Assembly: GCA_029785825.1 (NCBI GenBank)
Contig: JAFLYY010000002.1
Span: 90,011-154,010, forward strand
DNA: 64,000 nucleotides
From: Nitrososphaerota archaeon
Lineage (GTDB): Archaea; Thermoproteota; Nitrososphaeria; Nitrososphaerales; Gagatemarchaeaceae
Reading direction: 5' to 3'
Of the stretch, positions 25,899-34,806 are shown in pieces. The notes beneath the pieces are model-generated. The model was not told the origin of the DNA. It was given only the letters and a program-made list of their open reading frames with translations, and did no database searches. The position numbers were made by a program, and so were the translations under genes. Position 1 is the stretch's first letter, and each line of letters begins with the position of its first letter.

Positions 25899-26219
25899 AT
25901 GAGGCTCGCGGTCGGCGTCTTTCGTTTGGTATTTGCGTATTCCCTGTTGGCCGGCCTCTTACTCGCAAGCTCAGAAGTAATTCTCGGGATTATGGCGATA
26001 GGAATAGTTCTCCCCTTCGAGGGGTACTCTTTCTTGCTGGCAAAGCGGTTGCCCCCCACTGAAGCACAGGACCAAGCAGCAGTAGCAGTGTTCAGTGGTG
26101 GGCTCGTTCTTGCAGTCTACGGGGTATTCCTCGTCCAGGCGGAAGCCTGGTTATCTCTTGGATCCATGTTCATGGCTGGTGTGCTTATCTGCTGTGGTAT
26201 ATGGTGGCACCTAAGATGA
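25899..26219 (+). CDS. Membrane protein, four segments
   Basis: A 106-residue protein starting at the ATG at 25899, about 28 nt after the TATA-like box. Hydrophobic segments span residues 3-22, 26-42, 60-78 and 84-103. No family is recognised. Confidence 0.5.
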   Translation: MRLAVGVFRLVFAYSLLAGLLLASSEVILGIMAIGIVLPFEGYSFLLAKRLPPTEAQDQAAVAVFSGGLVLAVYGVFLVQAEAWLSLGSMFMAGVLICCGIWWHLR

Positions 26220-26241
26220 GGACAGGGATGGAGGCGCGGAT

Positions 26242-26502
26242 GTGATGAATTGGTTAAGCACACTGATGAGAATATGGAACGAGCTAGAGGAAGTGATGAA
26301 TTTGGCCTTGAGAAGCCGAGCTGCGCTCTTCGTACTCACGGGGATTTCCTTGGCTGCAATTGCGGCTCTGCTATTTTCACCCCTACCGGGGGTCCGCGAC
26401 TTGGCAACAACGTTCTTCGTGCCTGTTGGTGTGTGCATTGTATTACTTGTAGCGCTTACTGACATATTCGATCGTAGAATCAACGCCCAGGACAGTAACT
26501 AG
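26242..26502 (+). CDS. Small membrane protein with duplicated N-terminus
   Basis: An 86-residue protein starting GTG-ATG. Residues 3-17 (NWLSTLMRIWNELEE) are almost the same as the N-terminus of the 26706 gene at both protein and DNA level. Two membrane segments follow at residues 28-47 and 58-76. The shared start suggests a common interaction module copied between neighbours. Confidence 0.55.
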   Translation: MMNWLSTLMRIWNELEEVMNLALRSRAALFVLTGISLAAIAALLFSPLPGVRDLATTFFVPVGVCIVLLVALTDIFDRRINAQDSN

Positions 26503-26705
26503 TATCTCTTCCAGAGGCTCACTTCGGGCATGACCTGCCCTTGCATCCTCTCTTCCTGCTCCATGCCCGGATAGAGCCTGAACCTGAAGACGCACCTCAA
26601 CAACTCCTAGATTCTTTCTACAATTCAGGGCTATTTTCATTCCAGGGCTGAAGCGCCTGGGACTTCACTCGTCCCTCGTTAAATTCCTGTCTGACGGCTG
26701 CTTAG

Positions 26706-27266
26706 GTGAGCAGAGAAGAAAAGGAACCTCAATGGTTAAGCGCACTGATAAGAACATGGAACCAGCTAGAATCATCCAGCGAGGGAAGGAAGCTGTTCGG
26801 GGGCTACCTTGTGAAACTCGGCTTCTCAAGATCGTCCAGTGGTAGCTTCAAAGACGCTTACATCAGCCATGACAAGCAACTGGTCATAAAATGGGACCTG
26901 TTACCTGAGAAGAACAAGACAAGAGAGCATACCTGGACCGAATTCGTGACGTGGCGCAATGCCCCGGAGAGCAAGCGGAAGTACCTCGCGCCTGTGATCA
27001 GATACAGCAATGGACTGATGCTCCAGACAATGGTCAGAGAGTGTGGTGAACAATGCAGCAGCAAGATGAAGGTCATGTTATTGGCATCGATGTTGAAGAC
27101 ATCTCATTGGTACCATCATGGTCATGTTGGTGTGTCGACAAAATTCTTCGATTATGATAGCGTAGGGTTGATAGACGATGATGTTGCCGTTGTGAAGGCA
27201 TTAGAAAGCGAAGTCCAGGAGAACACTTCCGCCGGCAGGATACGTGCGCCCCCAATAGGCTGTTGA
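26706..27266 (+). CDS. Small protein-kinase-like protein
   Basis: A 186-residue protein starting with GTG. After the N-terminal WLSALIRTWNQLE module, SGSFKDAYISHDKQLVIKWD resembles the glycine-rich loop and lysine of kinases, TWTEFVTWRN a helix-C glutamate, and YHHGHVGVSTKFFDYDSVGLIDDD the catalytic and metal loops, with changed HxD and DFG residues. It is shorter than typical kinases and may be a degenerate aminoglycoside-phosphotransferase-like fold. Catalytic activity is uncertain. Confidence 0.45.
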   Translation: MSREEKEPQWLSALIRTWNQLESSSEGRKLFGGYLVKLGFSRSSSGSFKDAYISHDKQLVIKWDLLPEKNKTREHTWTEFVTWRNAPESKRKYLAPVIRYSNGLMLQTMVRECGEQCSSKMKVMLLASMLKTSHWYHHGHVGVSTKFFDYDSVGLIDDDVAVVKALESEVQENTSAGRIRAPPIGC

Positions 27267-27288
27267 AGGTACTGCCCAACTGATAGCA

Positions 27289-27299
27289 GCTTAAATTAG
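27289..27299 (+). promoter_or_regulatory. TATA box of the DHH gene
   Basis: GCTTAAATTAG is centred 26 nt before the ATG at 27319, consistent with a leaderless transcript. Confidence 0.55.
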
Positions 27300-27318
27300 T
27301 ACATGTCCCTCAAATACG

Positions 27319-28302
27319 ATGACCCGAAGGCACGGCCGGTTTTACTGCCTCTCGCACGTCGATGACATCGATGGCGTGTCGTCAGCGGCTCTCGTCAAGG
27401 CTGCAACAGGCGCGGAAATCAAACTAACCGACTACGACAACTTCCTGGCAGACCTCCAGAACGTCCCTTCATCAATCACAGGGCTGGTGATATGTGACAT
27501 AGGCTTCGACGAAGCAGTGGCTGACAGGGCTCTTGGCATACTTGGCAGAGTGCGCAAGAAATGTCCAGTCATCTATATAGACCATCACAGTCTGAACCCT
27601 AAACTTAGGTCGCGCCTTGAAAGTGTAACCGAGCTCGTCTGGGATGATAGAGAATGCGCTTCGACCCTCACATATACAAGATTCGCCAACAGCCTAGGGA
27701 GAGATTACAAACGTCTGGCAGCATACGGAGCGGTAACTGATTACAGAGACCAATCACCGACAGCAAAGAGGATCCTGGAAGTCATGAGCAGGCATACAGT
27801 ATTTCTTGAAGCTACGCTTCTTTCCAATGCACTCACCGAAACGCCATCGTCTGCGATGGATCTTGTTGACGCGCTATCAAGTGGAAAGAGGCCAGCACAG
27901 ATCCCCGGGGTCATGGACCATGCTATGGCACAACTTTCAAAGGCAGCTGCCAATGAACAGTATGTAGCTGGTCATGGTAGTAAGAGCGGGAGAATAGGAT
28001 GGGTAAAGGTTGGTAAGACTGACCATCCTTCGGTTTTCTCTACCATTGTCGAAGGGATATTGGATGTCAGCGTTGGTATTGCGTACAAAGAGAAGCAGGA
28101 AGGCTGGTATGACATCAGTATGAGAAGCACAGACGATATGAAGTTCCATCTGGGCGAGGTGGTAGGGAAGTTCTGCGCCAAGAACGGGTGGGCAGGTGGC
28201 GGGCATACGCATGCTGCTGGGTGCAAAATCCCGAAAGAGAAACTGAGTGCGCTGTTGTATCTCCTTGATTCTATGGCTATTGCAGCCTGGGCGCGTCGTT
28301 AG
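27319..28302 (+). CDS. DHH/DHHA1 phosphoesterase (RecJ/NrnA-like)
   Basis: A 327-residue protein of the DHH superfamily. HVDDIDGVSS, CDIGFDE and YIDHHS carry the metal-binding aspartates and histidines of the DHH domain, and GWAGGGHTHAAGCKI is the GGGH motif of the C-terminal DHHA1 substrate domain. Such proteins degrade nano-RNA, cyclic dinucleotides or single-stranded DNA ends. Both domains are complete. The exact substrate is not set by the sequence. It has its own promoter. Confidence 0.85.
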   Translation: MTRRHGRFYCLSHVDDIDGVSSAALVKAATGAEIKLTDYDNFLADLQNVPSSITGLVICDIGFDEAVADRALGILGRVRKKCPVIYIDHHSLNPKLRSRLESVTELVWDDRECASTLTYTRFANSLGRDYKRLAAYGAVTDYRDQSPTAKRILEVMSRHTVFLEATLLSNALTETPSSAMDLVDALSSGKRPAQIPGVMDHAMAQLSKAAANEQYVAGHGSKSGRIGWVKVGKTDHPSVFSTIVEGILDVSVGIAYKEKQEGWYDISMRSTDDMKFHLGEVVGKFCAKNGWAGGGHTHAAGCKIPKEKLSALLYLLDSMAIAAWARR

Positions 28303-28443
28303 GTCATGTAATGTGCCTGTTTTGACCATATCAACCTGTTTCAAGCGTTTTATACTGTTTCAACTGCAAAACGGTCGCTTTCATAATCGAAATGATACCA
28401 GAAAACCTCCCGCCCTTAATAATCCAATCACCGGTATCTACAA

Positions 28444-28800
28444 ATGCCAAGAAAGCCGGCGGGTGCCCCCGCACATCAGCCTGTTGCTGCGATAGTCTAC
28501 AAGCTCAACGTCAGCGAAGGATATCTTTCCGCGTTGCATGGCTTCCTCACACCAATAATGGAAGTATACATCCCATCGTTGAAGATTGCATTCAACACAG
28601 ACTTCGGGAAGTTGCATGTAATCACTGAGGTGGACCATAGGTATGATGACGCCAAGGTTATTTCAAAGATTTCGGTCAATCCAGCTCTCGTTTATCTGCT
28701 GTCTTCGTACCTCGATGCGGAAGAGAAGATCTCAAAATACTCGGAAGAGCTCTTAGTGAAGTTACGGCCCAAGTCCCGGCATGGCAAGAAAATGAGTTAG
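28444..28800 (+). CDS. Orphan protein, 118 residues
   Basis: An alpha/beta protein with a leaderless start: CCTTAATAATC is centred about 25 nt upstream of the ATG. It has a basic C-terminus. A stretch SVNPALVYLLSSYL recalls the leucine tail but has different spacing and lies in the middle. No family is recognised. Confidence 0.55.
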   Translation: MPRKPAGAPAHQPVAAIVYKLNVSEGYLSALHGFLTPIMEVYIPSLKIAFNTDFGKLHVITEVDHRYDDAKVISKISVNPALVYLLSSYLDAEEKISKYSEELLVKLRPKSRHGKKMS

Positions 28801-28843
28801 CTGATTGCGGGACCCGAAGCGCAGCAGAATCTGGACCTACGAT

Positions 28844-29611
28844 CTATTGCTGATTTTGTCCGCTAACTGGATTTCCGAAGTCAAGCAAGAACTTGCATTC
28901 ATTGTCGCCCTTTGCGGCGCATGCGATCTCCTTTATGCTGATCAGCTTTCCTACTGTCGGCTCCATAAACCCTGTGAGCATACCTCTCATGAAGTTACAT
29001 ATGCCCTGGTCAGCCTTTCGCCCTGCACATTCGAAACACTCTGAAATAGTTATGTGAGTGCCGCCCGGTTCGACATCTGGTACCCCCCATCCTCCGGCTG
29101 AAAGCAGCATCAGGGCATAGACCCATGTCTCAAGCATCTTCTCAGCCCCTGTAACGTCCGTGAGGAATCTGCTGAGGTCGCTGCCATATGCGTACCCACT
29201 GTTGTAGAGGAGCATGTCGCCTTGCTTGCCAAGCATGGACCTGATCCCTGAGAACATGTTCAGAACAGCTTTTTGTCTCATGAATATGCCCCGCTGCCCG
29301 CCCCATATCACCGGGAATGCCAGAGTGTCAACAAGTGCCCCGGCTTTTCCTGCTACTACGTTGACGTTGATCGTATAGCCTGTCTTCCTTAACTCGGTTT
29401 CAAGCTTTCCAGCCGAGAGCGTCGTATTCTCGAGGACCGCGAATGCATTGAATATGGCACGCCCATTTCCATATACAGAGTGCACGTCTATGTGCTTGAA
29501 GTTGACGCCAAGCCTGGCAGCGGCGACCTGCAGCTCAGCAGAACGACCGACCGTATCGACTATTGCCACTATCTGTACCTGACTAACAGTGGGATCATAA
29601 CGGCCGATCAT
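28844..29611 (-). CDS. V4R-domain protein
   Basis: A 255-residue protein. The C-terminal domain, with CNFMRGMLTGFMEPTVGK, KEIACAAKGDNECKFLL and conserved cysteines, matches the V4R (4-vinyl reductase) domain that binds small hydrophobic ligands in archaeal and bacterial regulators. The N-terminal 90 residues resemble an ACT-like alpha/beta domain. The start at 29611 is decided by AAGGAGGT directly upstream, a full Shine-Dalgarno sequence. A TTTTTTAAG at 29670-29680 may be its promoter. Confidence 0.7.
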   Translation of the reverse strand: MIGRYDPTVSQVQIVAIVDTVGRSAELQVAAARLGVNFKHIDVHSVYGNGRAIFNAFAVLENTTLSAGKLETELRKTGYTINVNVVAGKAGALVDTLAFPVIWGGQRGIFMRQKAVLNMFSGIRSMLGKQGDMLLYNSGYAYGSDLSRFLTDVTGAEKMLETWVYALMLLSAGGWGVPDVEPGGTHITISECFECAGRKADQGICNFMRGMLTGFMEPTVGKLISIKEIACAAKGDNECKFLLDFGNPVSGQNQQ

Positions 29612-29696
29612 TACCTCCTTAGGAAACTTGCCTGCAACCACCGGCCGACTTTGGTGAACAGGCCCTTAAAAAATCTCCGACACAGCCCCATGGCCA

Positions 29697-30107
29697 CTAT
29701 AACGGGGATGATACATGAATCTGTTCCCTGTCTCGGTATAGGGTCTCTGCCGCGTCTTCTATCAGGCGCGCTTGCTGGAGATACATATCTTTCTCAGCTC
29801 CAGTTGACTCTGCAGCTCTGCTTTCCAGATACCTTGCCACCTTCTTACCTTCTACACTCCCTATCCGCCCATTAGTTTTATCGTAAATGCTTGCCCCATC
29901 CACAATCCAGGATATCGACCATTGACGGAGTTTAGCCTCGGCTTCCAGTACACAAACCAGCATGCTGTAATCATACTGCGCATTGTACGACCGCATCATA
30001 CTAGAGTGTAGCTTATTTGGCAAAGCCAACGGCGTTGCGCGAGTCTCAAGATCATCAATTATCTTGTCCAAGACCGCGATTTCTCGTTTGTTGTAACGCC
30101 TTGTCAT
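29697..30107 (-). CDS. Helical orphan protein
   Basis: A 136-residue helical protein. The ATG at 30107 is favoured because TATAATATG lies about 28 nt upstream. The body has a long charged helix in the C-terminal half (ARYLESRAAES to YRDREQI). No family is recognised. Confidence 0.5.
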   Translation of the reverse strand: MTRRYNKREIAVLDKIIDDLETRATPLALPNKLHSSMMRSYNAQYDYSMLVCVLEAEAKLRQWSISWIVDGASIYDKTNGRIGSVEGKKVARYLESRAAESTGAEKDMYLQQARLIEDAAETLYRDREQIHVSSPL

Positions 30108-30151
30108 AGAGGGACCACCGGACACCTACTTGTCATATTATACGCTTACCT

Positions 30152-30162
30152 GCTTATTTATA
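30152..30162 (+). promoter_or_regulatory. TATA box of the second Nudix gene
   Basis: GCTTATTTATA is centred about 25 nt before the GTG at 30181. The promoter of the opposite gene lies in the same 70-nt gap. Confidence 0.55.
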
Positions 30163-30180
30163 ACCACAAACTAGCCATAT

Positions 30181-30618
30181 GTGAACAAGGGACCAGAAGT
30201 TGTAGTCGCCGGGATAGTTTCACGCGATGGCGTAATACTCATGACCCAGAGCCACAAGTGGAATGACAAGTATTCAATACCTGGGGGGCATGTGGAAAAT
30301 GGAGAGACTGTTTTCCAGGCCCTGAAACGCGAAATGAAGGAAGAAACAGGTATTGACATAATATCTGCCGACCTGATTGCAATAGGCGACTTCATCCCTG
30401 AAGAGTATTACCAAAACAAGCATTTTGTAGCATTATTGTTCAGATGCTACCCGCTGCAGTTAGCTGATGTCAAGATCAACGAAGAAGCTTACAAGTACGA
30501 GTGGGTGCCAATCGACGCGGCCAAGGACTACCCGCTAACGGGCCCCAGTGCACTGGCACTGAAAAAGATGTTCGGCCCAGTTATAGAACATTACGAAGAA
30601 AAGCAGGCGCATGCCTAG
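30181..30618 (+). CDS. Nudix hydrolase
   Basis: A 145-residue protein starting with GTG. The Nudix box GGHVENGETVFQALKREMKEETGI (about residues 36-59) is canonical in every metal-binding position. The size and arrangement fit a housecleaning or NDP-sugar pyrophosphatase. The substrate is not evident. Confidence 0.85.
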   Translation: MNKGPEVVVAGIVSRDGVILMTQSHKWNDKYSIPGGHVENGETVFQALKREMKEETGIDIISADLIAIGDFIPEEYYQNKHFVALLFRCYPLQLADVKINEEAYKYEWVPIDAAKDYPLTGPSALALKKMFGPVIEHYEEKQAHA

Positions 30619-30663
30619 ATTACTTATTGGTACTCCCCACTGGTGCCAGGCGCGCCGCACGCG

Positions 30664-31662
30664 TTACATCGCATACGGAACGAGTATAACAGCAAGTATG
30701 AGAGAGATCACAGCTATGTTGACAAGCCTTGTCACGATGCTCAACCCCTTGTCGTTCAGTCTGGAACCGGCAACCGCCCTGACCCATATTTTGAACGCCT
30801 GACCCCCATCGAATATAGGTATCGGAAGCGCATTGAATATCGCCAAGCTGAAGTTGAGAAAGAACAACCAGTAGAACAGGTTCGCAAGGGGCACAAGCAT
30901 ACCACCCAGTGGAGAGGTGTATGATCCTGCCAGGGCCGCAGAGTAAGGCGTCATCGGCTGGCAGAGCGACAGGGTGGGGATGCATAGGTACAGGAGAGGG
31001 TTGTGCCAAAGAGCCGACGAGTACCTCGACGCTGTCGCAGACAGCAGCGCGTAGTTGGCATTCCCGACAACAGGAGTCATGGTCGACACGACACCCACAA
31101 GGGCAAGAAGACTTAGCATTCCGATTACCAGATTGTCACCTACGCCAGCCGCAAGGATACGCAAAGAAGCAGCTGGCCTCGCGGCCTTCATTGCTACTTC
31201 GTCAACTTCAACGAACGCGCCTATAGGTATGCACAGAAACATGATCAGCCCAGCAGACTTCACAGGTACCCCCAGGCTCCTGGCCACTATACCATGCGCC
31301 GCTTCATGCGTTACTAACCCTACTACAAGTGCCAGCCAACCATACACCAGCGGCAAGTACGGGTTGAGCCCCGGTATAGCCAGGTTAGCAAGCGGCCCTA
31401 CGGCCCTCACTGACGTGGCAGCTTCTACCCCCCTTGATGTTAGCAGAAGGACGCCAAGCTCAGAAGCGAAGAGCAACACGCCCGCAGCAGCCGCCAGAGG
31501 CAGGATGTAGAGCATGATCCAACTGAACCTGCTGACAGCCCGGCTCTTGCCTATGCGGTCCATTGTGGAAATAAACCTATGTGTTCGCAAGAGAACCAAA
31601 CCGTACTGGAACTCGATACGCTTGAAACTAGGTTCACCGGCACCGGTATCTGGCAAATTCAT
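30664..31662 (-). CDS. Site-2 protease (M50 family)
   Basis: A 332-residue membrane metalloprotease. HEAAHG in a hydrophobic segment supplies two zinc ligands and the catalytic glutamate, and PIPIFDGGQAF is the second motif with the aspartate ligand. Six or more membrane segments surround them. Site-2 proteases cut membrane-anchored proteins within the bilayer, usually in signalling. The start at 31662 is chosen because CGCTTTTATGTC lies about 25 nt upstream; longer starts would include this promoter. Confidence 0.85.
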   Translation of the reverse strand: MNLPDTGAGEPSFKRIEFQYGLVLLRTHRFISTMDRIGKSRAVSRFSWIMLYILPLAAAAGVLLFASELGVLLLTSRGVEAATSVRAVGPLANLAIPGLNPYLPLVYGWLALVVGLVTHEAAHGIVARSLGVPVKSAGLIMFLCIPIGAFVEVDEVAMKAARPAASLRILAAGVGDNLVIGMLSLLALVGVVSTMTPVVGNANYALLSATASRYSSALWHNPLLYLCIPTLSLCQPMTPYSAALAGSYTSPLGGMLVPLANLFYWLFFLNFSLAIFNALPIPIFDGGQAFKIWVRAVAGSRLNDKGLSIVTRLVNIAVISLILAVILVPYAM

Positions 31663-31693
31663 AGTAGATGTCACAAGAGACATAAAAGCGACC

Positions 31694-32020
31694 ACCGGCA
31701 GCCAAGCTCCATAGAGTATACAGGCTGAATGGCACAAATCAAGCTCCTTTCCATCATTCAGGCTGAAATAGCGCTGAAACAGGTCTTTGGCGCCACAAAC
31801 AAGCTACTTCCATGGTGCAGGAGACCACTTGGGTTGGACACAGGTACGATAACGTCACCCCCAGAAGCAGTGTCAGATTTTCACCCACCTCCTGAGGTTG
31901 CCGTCAGGATGGAGACCTGCAATTTGACCTCTGTTGTAAGTTTGGAGAGAGATTCGGGTTTATTTCGTTGATAGGCGCTGTGCGCAGCCCGCGTTAAATA
32001 ATCACAACCACCCCCTTGGT
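31694..32020. other. Intergenic stretch with one promoter
   Basis: About 330 nt. TTAAATAATC at 31994-32003 is a promoter for the + gene at 32021. An 80-codon frame at 31729 has no start signal and is not counted as a gene. Confidence 0.45.
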
Positions 32021-32434
32021 ATGAAGCCCGTAGAAGTGGTTATCATGCCCAACAAGGGCTTCGAGGAGCGGTTCACCCCCTCCGTGGTCAAGTTCCTGCA
32101 AAGGCAGCTTGCAGCACGATTTGATGAGGTCCTAGAGGCGGTCGCCATCATAAAGAAGAGAGATAGGTGGTCAATCCGCATAGTGTGGGACGACGAGGCT
32201 CCAGAAGTTCATGACAAAAGAGCATCAGTAATCTACTGGGCGGTGATAGACAGTCCTGTAAGGATCAGGTGTATGATAGGAAGTTTCAACACGTACAAGG
32301 GAGTAGACGAGGAGGTCTATGTCGCAGAGTTCACCATGCCGGGCCTTGGAAAGAGCAGGCGGAAGCCAGGGCCAAAGGCGCATGTCCACGACCCGTCTTC
32401 GCTGCTGGCCCTGATTGACACAAGAGCGACGTAA
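32021..32434 (+). CDS. Orphan protein with leucine tail, outside the clusters
   Basis: A 137-residue protein with a leaderless start about 25 nt after TTAAATAATC. The body is an alpha/beta fold of no recognised family. Near the end it has HDPSSLLALI followed by DTRAT, a clear copy of the tail found on genes of the two clusters. It stands alone among chromosomal genes, so the tail is not confined to the clusters. Confidence 0.7.
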   Translation: MKPVEVVIMPNKGFEERFTPSVVKFLQRQLAARFDEVLEAVAIIKKRDRWSIRIVWDDEAPEVHDKRASVIYWAVIDSPVRIRCMIGSFNTYKGVDEEVYVAEFTMPGLGKSRRKPGPKAHVHDPSSLLALIDTRAT

Positions 32435-32443
32435 CCCCTGATG

Positions 32444-32698
32444 TCAACCAAAGCGAAGCTTGAGCGACAGAATCATAGAAGCGAAGACGACACTGAACCC
32501 ATTGGCAATTATAATCGGGATTGACCAAATGGCAAGACCGTAGACAAGCCAGATGGCAAACCCGATGGCGAGAAGCACGTACATCTGAAGAGATATGTCA
32601 TTGGTCTTCTTGGTCTTCCAAGCTCTCCAAAACTGCGGGACTGATGAGTAAGTTGTCAAAACTGCTGCAACAAGCCCTAGTAATGTGATGAAAAACAT
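32444..32698 (-). CDS. SemiSWEET-type PQ-loop transporter
   Basis: An 84-residue protein with three membrane segments and the PQ-loop pattern SSVPQFWRAWKTKKTNDIS. This is the half-size SWEET family, which dimerises to let sugars pass the membrane. The start is the ATG at 32698. The family is well supported; the sugar is unknown. Confidence 0.8.
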   Translation of the reverse strand: MFFITLLGLVAAVLTTYSSVPQFWRAWKTKKTNDISLQMYVLLAIGFAIWLVYGLAIWSIPIIIANGFSVVFASMILSLKLRFG

Positions 32699-32812
32699 AG
32701 TACAGGACGGGGGCACCCAATTTAAGCCGCTAGCATGTTTTGTGCAGCAGGTACCGCCCTGCAGACAGCTGGTATCTGCTCTTTTTATTCTTCATTGCAT
32801 GTTTATCTAAAG

Positions 32813-33163
32813 ATGCCGTCGATACTTACCACAAAGATAGCAGCGTCAGTTGTGATAGTAAGCGTGTGCGCGTGCCTTGCCGCTCTGATCAGTACCAACG
32901 TGAACGTTTACTACCTCTCTTTCTGTCTGGGGTTCTGCGGCCTCCTGGCAGTGCACGAAACGGCAGATTCGGCCCCAAGGGACTACACAAAGAACCCGAT
33001 AACACAGGAAGAGATCGCCCTCGCGAAAGCTACAGAGAAGAAAAGCATAGTGGACACGCTCGTAAACCACCTCGAATCCGAGGCCCACGAGTACAAAGAC
33101 TGTGACCCATGTCCAGTACCTATCTTGATAACTCAGCTGAAGGTGCTAGAACCCTCCCAGTAA
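32813..33163 (+). CDS. Small membrane-anchored protein
   Basis: A 116-residue protein starting at the ATG at 32813, about 30 nt after CTTTTTATTC. Two membrane segments (residues 6-22 and 28-45) are followed by a soluble charged domain ending in a CDPCPVP turn. No family is recognised. Confidence 0.5.
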   Translation: MPSILTTKIAASVVIVSVCACLAALISTNVNVYYLSFCLGFCGLLAVHETADSAPRDYTKNPITQEEIALAKATEKKSIVDTLVNHLESEAHEYKDCDPCPVPILITQLKVLEPSQ

Positions 33164-33644
33164 TCAGGCAGCAACCAGACAGTGGCATAGCAGTTTAGAG
33201 ATCAATGACAACATTACTTCATACAACCAATAATATGCATACCCAAATACTGATAGAACTACAAATCAAATTTCAAACTAATGCCACTACAGTAGGAGCA
33301 CCAAAGCTCTCAGGGGATGCTGTGTCTCGGCAAATACGTCGTCGTTGCTCTTGTCTTTTCGATCTCTTCTGTTCCCGTATCATAAACAACAGATCATGAT
33401 AATATATAAGTCGTGATCGGCAATCATAATTGATTCTCGCGGAATCACGAGAAAGGTAGAACAGCTCCGGTTCAATGCAAGGGAATAGAAGTATGTTCCT
33501 GCGACCGGCACTAATCTCGCCTTCAGAATGTCGTTACCCCCATTTCTGACCCACGTGTTAGACCATTAACTTGAATTCCGTCTAATTAGTAGACGAAGAT
33601 TCGGTATTGTACCTAATTCTCCTTAATGCGCCCTGTTTGCCTGG
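33164..33644. other. Non-coding stretch with inverted repeats around a TATA box
   Basis: About 480 nt without a convincing gene. GATCATGA at 33392-33399 and TCGTGATC at 33411-33418 flank the string AATATATAAG. A second inverted repeat, TTCTCG at 33434-33439 and CGAGAA at 33448-33453, follows. This looks like an operator and promoter, but no gene begins downstream on the + strand; it may drive a small RNA. Confidence 0.45.
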
Positions 33645-34193
33645 CTACTTCGACATAGCAGTAGCTGTTCTGCTCGGGGGACTGTTTGCAAGGTCCAAAA
33701 CGACGTCTCCATGGCACGCTTCATCGATCTTGCAGAAGCATGCGACGTTCTTTCCACGCCACGGTTCCAGCCACCCTGGATCATGCTTCAGCTTCACAGC
33801 AGCATACATCCTGTAGAGTTGGACGCTTTCTTCTCGCGTGTGCCCATGGATCCCCTTCACTTTGTTGCAATCACACCCCTCAAGCTTGTACGGGTTGCCT
33901 GCTTTCGTCGTCCTGTCTATTCTCTTCGTGTTGGGCGGGAGTTTGAACCCCTTCTGCCGCAACATCCTTACTCTGAAGGGGTACTTTGGGGTAACCCGGA
34001 GTACCGGGCAATTAGAACCCCCGCACGGTATGATGCTCATAGTCAGCACTATCTCCCCTCCCGCGGTCCGTGTGCCTAGGTCAAGTCCCCACCAATGGTT
34101 GCGGCAGCCGCAGGTCGGGTTACAGTACTTGCAATTGTACTCGCTGCCAAAGTAACCCATATGTGCGTGCGGGGTAGACATCAATATCGCCAT
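33645..34193 (-). CDS. DUF4326 protein with N-terminal cysteine motif
   Basis: A 182-residue protein. Residues 87-170 (RIDRTTKAGNPYKL to LRGK-like WRGKNVACFCKIDEACHGDVVLDL) match DUF4326, a phage- and bacteria-associated domain related to nucleoside deoxyribosyltransferases. The N-terminal part carries CKYCNPTCGCRNH, a probable zinc site not usual for the family, so either the protein is a fusion or it starts at a later ATG (near 33965). Confidence 0.65.
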   Translation of the reverse strand: MAILMSTPHAHMGYFGSEYNCKYCNPTCGCRNHWWGLDLGTRTAGGEIVLTMSIIPCGGSNCPVLRVTPKYPFRVRMLRQKGFKLPPNTKRIDRTTKAGNPYKLEGCDCNKVKGIHGHTREESVQLYRMYAAVKLKHDPGWLEPWRGKNVACFCKIDEACHGDVVLDLANSPPSRTATAMSK

Positions 34194-34407
34194 AGAACAT
34201 GTTCCAATCCTATAAGACCGCAGGAGCTCAGACCAGAACTATAGCCACGAGTACAGCTGCTGCGATGACTATTGGAGCCAAGATCTTCATTCGGCGGGAC
34301 CTTTTCTTGCGCTGCACATTAGCAATGGGGCAGCGGGAAACCCCACGGCTTTAGTCGTGGGATGAGAGCGAGGGTGCTTATTAGATGTAACGTCTTTATC
34401 TAATGAT

Positions 34408-34806
34408 ATGTCGAAGGGATACACCAGGGCTGCGACGAAGGTCCATTTCATGCATTACCACTTCGTTTGGAGCCCGAAGTACCGAAGGCCTGTCCTGGTC
34501 GGGAATGTCGAGACCAGGCTGAAGGGCCTGATATTGGAGAAGGCGATCGAATTGGGGTGCACCATTATAGCGCTCGAGGTTATGCCGGATCATGTGCACT
34601 TGTTCCTTCAGGCGGACCCCACGATTTCACCCAACAAGATAGTCGGGATGATAAAGGGCTACAGCTCAAGAGTTCTTCGAAAGGAGTTCCCAGAGCTCCG
34701 TTCCAGGCTCCCGACGCTTTGGACCAGGTCGTACTTCGTCTCGACCCACGGGCATGTTTCTTCAGACACGATAAAGCGGTATGTGGAGGAGCAGAAGAGC
34801 GTTTGA
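34408..34806 (+). CDS. tnpA: IS200/IS605 Y1 transposase
   Basis: A 132-residue protein with the HUH motif HVHLFLQ near residue 61 and the catalytic tyrosine in DTIKRYVEEQ near residue 126. It cuts and rejoins single strands at hairpin-flanked ends as a dimer. The length and all key residues are normal, so it should be active. The start is preceded by CTTATTAG about 28 nt upstream. Its stop overlaps the start of tnpB. Confidence 0.9.
   Translation: MSKGYTRAATKVHFMHYHFVWSPKYRRPVLVGNVETRLKGLILEKAIELGCTIIALEVMPDHVHLFLQADPTISPNKIVGMIKGYSSRVLRKEFPELRSRLPTLWTRSYFVSTHGHVSSDTIKRYVEEQKSV

Noticed and set aside
28444..28800. SVNPALVYLLSSYL as another leucine tail
   Set aside because: The leucine spacing differs and the segment lies in the middle of the protein.
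31729..31971. An 80-codon plus-strand frame before 32021
   Set aside because: It has no promoter or ribosome-binding site and spans the gap between the protease promoter and the next promoter.
33686..34155. Open frames opposite the DUF4326 gene
   Set aside because: They are shadows of the minus-strand gene, whose motifs are clear.
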